Shown here one piece after another: positions 22,213-31,924 of a stretch of DNA of 64,000 nucleotides (its first letter is position 1; every line of letters begins with the position of its first letter). A program made the translations under genes and the position numbers. Below the pieces are notes generated by a model. That model ran no database searches and was not told the origin of the DNA. It was given only the letters and a program-made list of their open reading frames with translations. The stretch comes from Lunularia cruciata (taxonomy: Eukaryota; Streptophyta; Marchantiopsida; Lunulariales; Lunulariaceae), in contig OX419755.1 in NCBI GenBank assembly GCA_948567375.1, positions 3,043,001 through 3,107,000 of the forward strand. The letters run 5' to 3'.

Positions 22213-22836
22213 TCAAACATGCTTTTTGTTGATCTCAAACTTCTCATGCATGAGATCTCCACTCTGCAGAATTGACCCTTCCTCACAATGTCACTCAAAT
22301 CTCCCAACGAATATGTCACAGTCCTCTGAAATTTTCCACACTTGATCACAACTCTAGGGCGTCCCTCCCTGCAAAATTTTAGATCTTTTCATCGAGCCAT
22401 TTGGCCTAGACACCTTTCTATTCAGCACCCATATTTCAGATTTGGTCTGAAAACCACCCCCCTCACTTCAAAAACTCATAACGCACTGCGCAAAAATGAT
22501 CTCTCTCTAATTTTTGTGGCACCAGGTAGGATACAATGCACTGAATTTTCTTGGAAATTTTCAGGACAATTCACTAAAAATTGAAGAAATGGCAGACTCT
22601 GTACAATTTTCCAGAGAGCATGCAGTTGCGGGAGCACTTTACCCTATCAACTTTCAAAAATTCTAGCCCAGTGCGCATAGAAGCTCTCTCAATAATTTCA
22701 AGTGTGCTAACTGAAAGATAACCCAAGCTATCATGTGTAGAAATCTCAAGTCCAGATCTCAAACTTGAGATTTTGCCCAAAATCACCTTAATCCCCAAAA
22801 TCTGCAATCCACCTCACACAATCTCTCCAATTCCTC
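22213..22836 (-). other. A2 leader between small ORF and accessory ORF
   Basis: Contains short frames at 22161-22349 and 22574-22807. Both are preserved at DNA level in A3 and A4 but with stops there, so I do not call them genes. The region could be an intron or long leader; no test is possible by eye. Confidence 0.4.
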
Positions 22837-23007
22837 TCATGTGTACAAGATGTACAAAATCACCTCAAAGACATCATAATGAACTACAGGGTATACAAAT
22901 GGATCTTGGTTCTCTAACATAAGTTCAGCCCTCTCCTCTCCTAATGTTCTCTCCAAGTGAGCTCTCATAGCCTCCTTCTGCCTAATGTAGAATTGGACGC
23001 GGAACAT
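22837..23007 (-). CDS. A2 leader mini-ORF (about 56 aa), conserved domain of unknown function
   Basis: First ATG after the PBS (23005-23007). Product starts MFRVQFYIRQKEAMRAHL and ends EVILYILYT, with a central LGEERAELM and FVYPVVHYD. A4 (44803-44973) and A3 (62324-62496) keep the same pattern. A clearly related pattern occurs twice in the leader of E1, a different family. An upstream in-frame extension into the PBS exists but is unlikely to be translated. Function unknown; could encode a small protein or act as an upstream ORF controlling gag-pol translation. Confidence 0.55.
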   Translation of the reverse strand: MFRVQFYIRQKEAMRAHLERTLGEERAELMLENQDPFVYPVVHYDVFEVILYILYT

Positions 23008-23026
23008 TATCTTGCCTTCTAGAGAG

Positions 23027-23044
23027 GTCCCGGCAACGGAACCA
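23027..23044 (-). other. A2 primer-binding site
   Basis: Minus strand reads TGGTTCCGTTGCCGGGAC four bases inside the 5' LTR. This resembles the plant tRNA-Asp-complementary PBS (TGGCGCCGTTGCCGGGG), with mismatches near its start. A3 has the same site at 62287-62305 with one further change. Confidence 0.75.
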
Positions 23045-23048
23045 AAAA

Positions 23049-23739
23049 TGTGAGCCGGCCTGTCTCTCACTCAGGATGAACCTCTGATGGCTATTATGGT
23101 AGCGCACCATGGACTAAGAAGGCAAGGAACCCCAACTCCATCATACTCCTCCAAGGCTAACACTCCAAGACTCAAGACATTGCTCACTAGAGAACTCAAT
23201 GAGAGAGAGATAGTTGCAAATGAAAGGATGATGAGTACCTCCTCACTCCTTGTTTATATACTTGTGAAATAGTTACGTACCAAAGTTACTAATTACCGTA
23301 GTAACTCAAGTTACTAGACTAAAAGTCAAGTAAAGTCAAAAAGTAGAAAGGAATATCCATTCACATGGGCATATTCCCCTAAGCATGTGGTCTTATCTTG
23401 ACCCAACCACAAAGCAAGGATTCCTTCACATGGGCTATCCTTGGACTAAAGAAGAATCCAAAACAAAAAGGCTTGCGGGCCCAAGAGTTCTCAACTCTTT
23501 CCCCAAAGCCAAACACCTAGGAATAATACCAAGTCAACACACTAAAATCCAAAATAGTGGTGCTCATCTTTTCTACTTCCTCTAAAGTAAGGTCCCATCT
23601 ATCTTAGCTATGACTAACTTTAGCTAACCATGACTAATATAGAACCATCCTTTATCTCTATATAAATAATATCTCTTAAGTACTTGTAATACCAAGCTAA
23701 ATATCACAATACCACACACATGCACAAATGGGTGTTACA
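23049..23739 (-). repeat. A2 5' LTR
   Basis: 691 bp. Differs from the 3' LTR by one base deletion by eye. Followed on the right by the GGTC target duplication and the rest of the interrupted B LTR. Confidence 0.95.
23659..23668 (-). promoter_or_regulatory. Candidate TATA box in A2 5' LTR
   Basis: Minus strand reads ATTATTTATATAGAG about 75 bp from the LTR start, implying a very short U3. Also present in A3 near 61663-61676. Position and sequence only; no transcript evidence. Confidence 0.4.
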
Positions 23740-24568
23740 GGTCCTCCGCATCGACTTCCTTTCGCACATCCGGATGGCAGTGCAACACCATCCGATTCCG
23801 CTCTGCCAAGTTCAGCAAATTGAGCCCGAGATAGAAATGCGCTGCAAACGGCACAATATAATGTGGAGGGGACTTATCCCACAAATTCCACACCATCTGC
23901 CTCGTTCTCCCGTGAAAACACCTCGCCCAATTAATTGGTTCTCCTGCAAACAATTTGTGAAAGAACACCGCTTGGCGTTTCATCACATAGGTAGTTCTCT
24001 CCGGCTTCAGGAGGGCCATTAGTGCACTCACAATTCCCCTCCTCACTGGGTCCTTATAACTCTCAACTTTATACCCATTCTTCGTCCTCTTCGACGAGAA
24101 GGCATCTCTCACCTCCTGAGTTTCTTGGGCTATCTCCCCTTTCCCCAAGAACGTGGCCCCCTACTCCAAGCTTGCCTCCTTCCCGAGTACAAGTCTCCAA
24201 TCCAACTCTGTCCAGCGAGCCGGATTTCCTCTCTTCCCTTCTTCCTTGGGACCATCAAGACATTTACTCTCGATGATTTCTGTCATGAATCCTGGAAAAC
24301 TTATGTTCCAATTCCATGCCAGAAAGGTGATCCGAAGTCGGCTCAAGACTTTGATCCTCGCTACTACATCTAATCTCCGAATTGCATGATTTCTCACTGC
24401 AAATTCGGAGTTCTTCTTCCCTCCTCCCATCTCTTCTGCTTTCTTTTGGTCTCTCGATTTCTCTCTCTCGACTTCTCCCTTACGCACTAACCCGAGGCCA
24501 ACGCTATGTCCCTTTCCCCGGTCACCTGCAAGACGACTCCTCAACGGCGAAGAAAAATTGCTCGACAT
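23740..24568 (-). pseudogene. LTR-borne ORF of B, N-terminal part (left LTR copy)
   Basis: Minus-strand frame from MSSNF near 24568 through KCLDGPKEEGKRGNP, a TAG at 24161-24163 shared by the other LTR copy, then GKGEIAQETQEVRDAF and AVFFHKLFAGEPINWARCF, LGLNLLN, up to the A2 insertion. The HKLFAGEPINW...HYIVPFAAHF part loosely recalls the plant transposon-protein domain found in some Ogre/Tat-type retrotransposons; this is a weak resemblance. The first ATG lies only about 20 bp from the TATA-like box, so translation may start at a later codon. Confidence 0.6.
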
Positions 24569-24981
24569 TTTGTCGTTGCAGTTTCGATTTTTATAAAGTT
24601 GCACTTCTTCGTCTTCCGTCACTTCGAGTTTCTACCGAGAAATCACACCTCCTGCATGCACCCGTTACTGTTGCCTCACCTTCACGCGTATGAGCCACCA
24701 ATTTTAAAACCGCCCCTTCTTGAATTTCTCGCCCCGACGAAAGGTTGTTAGACTGTCTTTGCCTCGGGTTGAGCTCCCCCCCGATCCGAAGACAATTTAC
24801 TTCGTATCGTTTGCTGACACGGCATTTCAGAGTACTTGGCCTTATGACCCGAGGTCACTTTACTTCGGGTTTCACCCCGAAGACAGTTTTCGTCGTCTTC
24901 TTCGGCCAACCAGGCGCAATCCGACTTCTCTATACACTTCTTCTGCTTTATTTTGAAAAAAAAAAAATTGTGGGCACCACA
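23740..24981 (-). repeat. B 3' LTR, proximal part
   Basis: U3 side of the left B LTR, colinear with 33671-34912. Ends GGGCACCACA at 24981, next to the polypurine tract. Contains a TATA-like TTTATAAAAAT on the minus strand at 24587-24597 and the N-terminal part of the LTR-borne ORF. Confidence 0.95.
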
Positions 24982-24996
24982 TACCCCCTCCCTCAA
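24982..24996 (-). other. B polypurine tract
   Basis: Minus strand reads TTGAGGGAGGGGGTA directly before the 3' LTR. Confidence 0.8.
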
Positions 24997-26771
24997 ATGT
25001 GAGCGTCCCCGCGAACATAGACCTCGGGTGTCTTAGAAACTTCCGAGTCTATGGTCCAATATCTCCGAACTCTCCACCCGTTTACTCGAGTGGCAAAAGG
25101 ATTACCTTCCAAATTGACGAGTTGCAGGGATCCATTTTCGTAAAGATGACGAACTCGATAGGGACCCATCCATCGCAAATGCAACTTGCCTTGAAAAAAT
25201 ATTTGGCGATTATCATATAACAAAACCAAATCCCCTTCTCGTACAGTCACAGGCTTGATTCTCTGATCGTGCCTGACTTTCCGCTGTGCTTGTACTTCTT
25301 TCGTGGTTTGCATTGCATCGTCTCTTTTCTCTTGTAACCACATCAGTTGTTGAATCCGAAGATCCTGACTTTCCTCTTCCGACATTCGTTCTTCGCACAG
25401 GACTCAATAAGTCGGAACTTCAAATTCAACTGGCAGTATGGGGTGCAAGCCATATGTCAAGAAGTATGGAGTTTGTTTGGTTGTAATCTTCTCTGTTGTC
25501 CGATAGGCCCATAACGCGGCTGGTAATTTTGTATCCCAGTCATAGGCATAATTGACAGTCACCTTACTCAAAATTTTACAAAGTAACCCATTCACTTTTT
25601 CCGTTAAGCCATTCGCTTTTGGGTTATAAGGAGTCGTCTTCCGATGTTTAATCTGAAAATACTTTGTTAACTCCTCCATTACAGAGTTCAAAAAATATGT
25701 TCCTCGGTCACTGACCAATTCCAAAGGACACCCATATCGGGAGATGATGTTTCGAAAGAAAAATTCCGCCACAGTTTCAGCATCATCTCTGCGAGTTGCT
25801 TCCGCTTCAACCATCTTGGTAGCGTAATCAGTGCAAACCAAAATATATCGCTTCCTTGTGACTCGAGTTACTGGTTGAATGGGACCCACAAAATCAATAC
25901 CCCATTTCTCAAAGGGGGCCAAAGGCAAAATTGGTTTCAAAGGCCATTGAGAAGTGGCCGTTGGCTTCCCCGTTCTCTGACACGCATCACAGCTTCGAAT
26001 ATGAGCATGTACATCTTTGTACATTGTAGGCCACCAATACCCTGCCGAAAGAATTTTCTTTACAGTATTCTTCAGAGCATAGTGTCCTCCCGATGCCTCG
26101 GAGTGTAAAGATTCAATTACCCCTCCTACTTCGTATGACTCCAAGCATCGCCGAAGTACTTCATCTTCGCCCATCTTAAATAAAATGCTGTGTTTAAGCT
26201 GGTACGGCCCCATTTTCCGAAGAAAGACTGCCCGCTGTTCCGGATCCATCCCCTTAGGACAATGGAGAGTATTCAGATAATTATATTCATCTGCATACCT
26301 CATACTTCTCATTGCTGATAAGTGATACAACTCTTCGTCAGGGAACCGATTGTCAATTTCCCACTCCTGGTCTTGAGTGTCTAACCTGGACAGGAAGTCC
26401 GCATTTGAATGCAAAGCTCCCTTCCTTACTTGTACAGTATACGTGAACTCTTGTAATAACAAGATCCATCTTGCAATTTGTCCTGATAAATCTGCCTTCT
26501 TGACCAGATGTTGCAATGCATAATGGTCAACATAGAAGACAAACTCATACCCCAACAAATAATGCCGAAATTTCTTGCAGGCATACACCATTCCGAGTGC
26601 TTCTCTTTCCGTTGTTGAATAATTCTTTTCAGAAACTGAAAGTTGTTGGCTGGCGTAATACACCGGGTAATCTTTCTTCTTCTCGTCCTTTTGACTTAAG
26701 ACAACCCCGATGGCCATGGACGAAGTATCCACATACACATGAAAAGGGACGTCCCAATTCGGGGCCCTCAT
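24993..26771 (-). pseudogene. B pol 3' half: RNase H, integrase, GPY module
   Basis: 455-codon frame 25404-26771 plus 130 codons at 24993-25385. RNase H with FHVYVDTSSMAIG and AIVY-type MVYACKKFRHYL; integrase zinc-binding GGHYAL...CDACQ, catalytic Asp in GIDFVGPI, Asp in VSDRGTYF and Glu in NGLTEKVNG. After a TGA at 25404-25406 region (PTY then stop, probably former CGA) the C-terminus continues in frame with MGPYRVRHLYENGSLQL, a GPY/F module. The upstream RT is separated by one TAG at 26793-26795. No chromodomain. Related to A2 at the level of family branch but clearly distinct. Confidence 0.85.
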
Positions 26772-26792
26772 GACTGGTGCTTCAACCAGTTT

Positions 26793-29700
26793 CTACTTCA
26801 ACACCAGGAAGGCTTCTTCTTGATGTGCTTCCCACAGATAGTCTTCGGATTTCTTCAGAAGCTTTGTAAGTGGTGCAGCAAGCACTGCATAGTTTGACAC
26901 AAAGCGTTTGTAATATCCGACATGTCCCAAGAAGGCTCTCAGCTCCCGGATGTTCTTCGGGGATTCCAAAGCTACGATTATTTTAACCTTCTCAACATCG
27001 ACTTCAATACCTCGGCTTGACACTCGATGCCCCAGAAGAATTCTCTCCTTCATTGCGAAGAAGCATTTCTCCGAGTGTAATGACAAGCCGGCAAAACGAC
27101 ACCTTTCAAACGTTTGGCGAAGGTAATCTCTATGTACATCCCGTCGTCCAAACACACAAAAGTCATCAATAAAAACTTCGACAAATTTGCGCAGGAAATC
27201 TTTAAAGATCGAATTCATCATCCGATGGAAAGTAGCGGGAGCATTACACAACCCAAAGGGCATTTGATTGTAAGCGAAAGTGCCCCAATCGGTCGTGAAT
27301 GTAGTTTTATCCTTGTCTTCTTCCCGAATGGATACTTGATTGTACCCTGAAAATCCATCGAGAAAACTATAACAATGATGCCCAGCCACCTGGTCTAAGA
27401 TTGTATCGGTAAAAGGCAAGGGATGATGATCTTTCCTTGTGACTGCGTTCAATTTTCGAAAGTCTTGGCACACTCGGATCTTCCTTGTTTTCTTCTTCGG
27501 GACAATGACAATGGGGGAGACCCATTCACTGCTTAAGACAGGGAAGATGATTCCGGCCCCTAAGTACTTATCGATTTCATCTTTTACCAAGAGCGAGTAC
27601 TTCGGGTTCAAGCGGTATTGTTGCTGCCGAACCGGAACTGCACCTTCAATTAAATCAATCCGGTGTTCTCCAAATTCTCGTGGAATACCCGGCATTTGAT
27701 CAATCGACCAGGCGAATACATCTTGGAATTCTATAAGCAGGGCAGTGTATCCTGCCAACTCCTCCGAAGTAACTGTCTTCGAGATTTTTAAAATTTTTCC
27801 TTCAGTGAGTAACACCTCTTGACAGTCATCGGAGTTGATGACTCCTTCAACGTGGCTTACTCGGCTTATCCCGAGGCGAGCGGCAATCAAACCCCCTCCC
27901 TCCAAGTCAAGTTCACCTGAGGCGAGGTCATATGGATCTTCGTTGTCAGCCTCTACCTCGTAGCATTCCAAGTAATTAACTTGGACTTCTTCTTCGGATT
28001 CGTCTGAAGACGAAGACAATGAATCTTTGGACTCATCCTCTTCTTCTGACGAACTTGTTTCCCCGAGATGGGGAACCTTCGTCCAACTCACAGTCACCAG
28101 CTTCTGATCCTTGGACGAAATGTCCTTGAATCTTAACTTCTGCTGATGCCAATCCACTACAACTTGGGCACTATACAACCAGGGTCTGCCAATCAACAGA
28201 GGGTAACCAGTTTTTGTCACTGGCCACAACACGATGTAATTCAACTTGAAGGGTACCCCTCCAATGATCGTGGTAATGTTCGACAACATGCCCAAGGGCC
28301 GTCTCCTGGTTTGGTCTGCAAACTTCAAAACTCGGGGTGTTGGTTCAAACGTATGATACCCGAGTCGATTTGCAGTATCTTCAGTCATGACATTCACACC
28401 GGACCCAGAGTCAATGGGTATCGATGTGATCATGCAACTTGCAATCTCCGCGTCTACCTCGGGAGATCCCAAATCTTCTTGTTCAATACGATAGATAGCA
28501 GGCAGGTCCTTCTTTGACATCAACCTCACCTTCTTGAGGGCCGAGTTAAGCTGTCTCTTGTACAGCTTGTTATCTTCCCACAATTGCTTAAATGTAACAT
28601 TGGCATTTGTGGTGGCCAAGTCGGCTATAATATCATATTGGGGAACTCCTCCTAATTTGACCGTCTTCGTCTTCGGCTTTGAGTCCGAGGACTCTCCATG
28701 CTCCCTCTTGACGTCGGGACGCTTCAAAATGGTGACGGGCTTGCTGATGGCCTTAACCCGAGCTTCCTCGGGTTGGCCTACCTCGGCTTGAATCAGACCC
28801 TTTACTTCGGATTGGATGTCCGCCGGAAAAATTGGAGACTTTGTCTTCGTCTCTTCTTCCAAACTTAGTTCCCGAGTCCTGAGTAATGCCTCCGTTAATT
28901 CTTTCTGCAAGGCTTTAGCTTTAGCTTTTGCAAGGATCTTTTCCTCCTTGGCCGAAAGAATTGCTTTTGGGCGCTGTCTCTTCGCCTTTCGGGAAGACGA
29001 TGAGGTTGTACTCAGTTCTTCCGGATCACGCTTCTTCTTGGTGGAGTGTGTCTCAACTTTCAAAATTTCAAGGTCTGGCCATTCTCCTTCTGAGGCCGGA
29101 CTCCCTTCGTGAGGTCTTTCTTCCTCAAGAGTTATACAATTCACATTCGTATCCTCCTTTGGCTGAAGTGCTGCACGCTCAGCGGGGGTCTGTACATATT
29201 TTACAAGAGGCTTTGGGTTCGGCGGGTGAGGGCATTGGTTGCCCGTATGCCCCGATCCTTTACAATTTCCACACAGGGGAACGTACCCAATTTGCCTTCT
29301 TGGCTCGGGACAATTTGGAGACCAATGTCCCATCGAGCCACAATTATAACAAGCTCCGGGCGCAACATTCTGAAGGCGATTTTGGTTGCTCATCGGTGGC
29401 ATTCGTGCAGGAGCATTGGGGTTATACTCCCTGGGTCCCAACCTCGGACCTTGATATGATGTGCTCGGTTGAGGCTGTACCTCCTTAGTTTGATACACCG
29501 CCTCTTCGTCATCGTCTTGGTCCCATCCCGGAACCCAATCAATTTGCTGCACCAGGAATGCATTACGAGTATTGCATTCTGTGTTGGCGTGGCCGGATTT
29601 TCCACAGGTGGTGCACCACACATTAGATCGTCCAAATGCGGGGGCCTTTCTTCGGTCCTTAGCCCCAATCATCTGGATCTTGAAATCTGAAAAATCCTTG

Positions 29701-31046
29701 ATGAGGGCATCCAGCTTCGTATCCGCCTTATGTACACTCTTGGCTGGCAACGTCACTGGTTTGACTTGTCTTGGCTTTGATTCTTCTTCGGATTCCAAAG
29801 AAGAGCTTGAAGACGTAGAGGATTTGTCTGAAGAAGGGGAGGTACTGCGCGAAGCTCTCCTTCTGGGCTTCTTGCCCTTCTTCTCCCGATTTCTCCGGTT
29901 ACCGGCAGAGTGAGAGTGTGCCGCTTCATAACGAGCGACATGTTTGAGTACTTTATCGAGGGAAGTTACGTTCCTCTCCCTGGCAAAGATTCGTATCTCT
30001 GGTGACAGGCCCCCGAGGAACCAGGTAATGGCTTGGGCATCGGAGTATCCCACCACCCCCGATTGCTTGGGAACTCGGTTCAGTAATGCCATGAACCGCT
30101 CAGAGTAGTCTCTCAACTTCTCCTTCTTGCCTAGGTCCAAATCGTTTAGTGCCGCAAAGACACTCGTATCATAGTCAACCTCCCGGAATCGTTCCAGGAA
30201 GTTGTTTCTGAAGTCTGCCCAGTCCGATGGTACAAACCCCTTCTGAGTCACATGCGTGTACCAGCTCTGAGCTTTCTTGCGAAGCAGACTTGGAAAAATT
30301 CTTAGTCGATCCGCCGAGTCATGCTCCTTGTTAGCAAAGGAGATGACTTCGAATTCTTCGATGAATTCATCGGGGTCTTTGTCTTGTTCCGTCCCCTTAT
30401 ACTTCTGATAGGCGTGTCGGGTGACAGGAAGCAAAGTCATCGTTTGATGCATTGGGATCGGCTGAAGGAATGTAGAACTTGACGGAACGGAAGAATTGGC
30501 TGGAATTGACGCCGTGTTGTCAGCCCAGGGATTCCAATTCGTCAAATTCAACACAGGGTCTTCTTCGACAATTTCTACTCTGAGAGGGTCAACTTCAACC
30601 TGAGTGGAAGGTTTAGGATCAACACCTTCAATAAGTTCTTCCAAATTCCTTCGGGACAACCGAGGAATCGTTCGTAGAAGATGTTGACACTCGTCTTCAG
30701 TAAGTGTGCGTGCTGTCTTTTCTCAAACAAAGGTCTTCAAGGAAACAACTTCCTTTACAGCTCTAGGGGAAGTTGGGGTACTGGGCCGCAATGCATATGT
30801 TTGCCCACTCGATTCTTTCTTCTTCTTGGAAGAAGAGGGAGATGTGAAGTAGCCTTGCCAACCGCCTTCGCGTTTCTTGTGATCAAGTTCTCGCAGGGCT
30901 TCTTGCACTTCGTGAAGGAGTTGAAACTCCAACGCCTCTCGCTCAGTTTCGTCAACGATGGATGGGACGTTCAGACGTTCGTCTTCTTCACGCTGAAGTG
31001 CTCGTCTTTGGGCTCTCTCTTCCCGTTGTTCTTTCAATCCAGACAT
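26793..31046 (-). pseudogene. B gag-protease-RT
   Basis: Begins at ATG 31044-31046 (MSGLKEQREERAQ), 88 bases inside the LTR. One TGA near 30720-30722 splits a 107-codon head from the 1288-codon frame 26793-30659. Order: capsid (DEFIEEFEVISFANKEH, near 30390), Lys/Ser-rich linker, three CCHC knuckles (CTTCGKSGHANTEC near 29600, CYNCGSMGHWSPNC near 29330, CGNCKGSGHTGNQC near 29255), protease (IPIDSGSGVNVM near 28400, LLIGRPWL near 28190), acidic linker, RT (WVSPIVIVPKKK, MPFGLCNAPATFH, VFIDDFCVFG near 27160). RT is of the PFGLCNAPATF/DDF type like A2. Three knuckles are more than usual for gypsy. Only single-base stops separate it from an intact polyprotein. Confidence 0.9.
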
Positions 31047-31109
31047 TCATATTGCCTTGATACCCAGTGTTGAATTTGGCTTCGTATTCTTCCACTCCCA
31101 AGATTTGTA

Positions 31110-31127
31110 TCCCCGGCAGCGGTGCCA
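31110..31127 (-). other. B primer-binding site
   Basis: Minus strand reads TGGCACCGCTGCCGGGGA, seven bases from the 5' LTR. It differs at two positions from the plant tRNA-Asp PBS TGGCGCCGTTGCCGGGGA, as used by Athila/Tat-type elements. Both changes are of the transition type. Confidence 0.85.
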
Positions 31128-31924
31128 AAAATCATGTGACAACCCGGCAAATATCACTTTTGCGGTAATCGGGTAAGTAAAGTTTGTTCCCACAGAGATA
31201 CGAGTCAGAAATGTCCAAATACGAAGCAAAGTAACAATTTCAGTTCTTCTTGAGTTCTTCTTTAGTCTCTCAGGTAGAAACCACACCCAGAAGAGAGTAA
31301 CAAACACTGACTCGCAGTCTTGTCACAAATTAACACTCCAAAATCACAACTCCATCAATTATTTCCAAACAATCTTGATTTGTGATGATTCAGGCTCTCC
31401 CAAAAACGGCACTTCACTGCAAAACGACTTCGCCTCAGAATTGTGTTCTACCCCTCCACTGAAGGCACAACTTCCTTGATCGAAATTGCTTCACATCAAC
31501 TTCGCACTGCACTCACAAATGCAGAATACTACCAACACTACAATTCCTCTCAGATCTGTCAAGGCATTGCTTCAATTGCACTTCACTCAGGATCAAACAC
31601 ACAAAATGAAGATCAAGGCTGTGGAATCCAACATCCAGCAAGCCCTCTGACTTGCACTTCAAATTTCTCCAAACATTCACAAACACAATTACAAAGTTGA
31701 TACTTGGAATCAAGCTTAAGCGACGAGCACTGCTTCACTTCGCTTTATCTATTCTCAGAAATAATGAGCACTGAACAACAAGTTCCTGCGAATGCCACTC
31801 TTAAATAGTGAAGCAATCGACAGTTTTAACAACTATACCGTTTCTACATCAATTGTTCTAACCTGCAGATCCGAAATGACAATGCACCTCTTCATATCTG
31901 CCCCTTCAAATCTCAAATCGGTTA

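Larger units (their letters stand above)
15913..23739 (-). mobile_element. A2: young, apparently complete family A element
   Basis: Minus strand. LTRs at 15913-16604 and 23049-23739 are identical by eye except for one single-base indel (ACCACTAAAG versus ACCACAAAG). Flanking GGTC on both sides is a 4-bp target duplication. PBS, leader ORF, accessory zinc ORF, intact gag-pol and polypurine tract are all present. Inserted inside the ORF of the left B LTR. Near-identical LTRs and the uninterrupted 1608-codon frame suggest a recent insertion that could be autonomous. Confidence 0.95.

Noticed and set aside
24161-24622. Separate 153-codon gene in the B LTR
   Set aside because: In the same frame as the LTR-borne ORF and separated from it by one TAG; treated as its N-terminal part, although a genuinely separate ORF cannot be excluded because both LTRs share that TAG.
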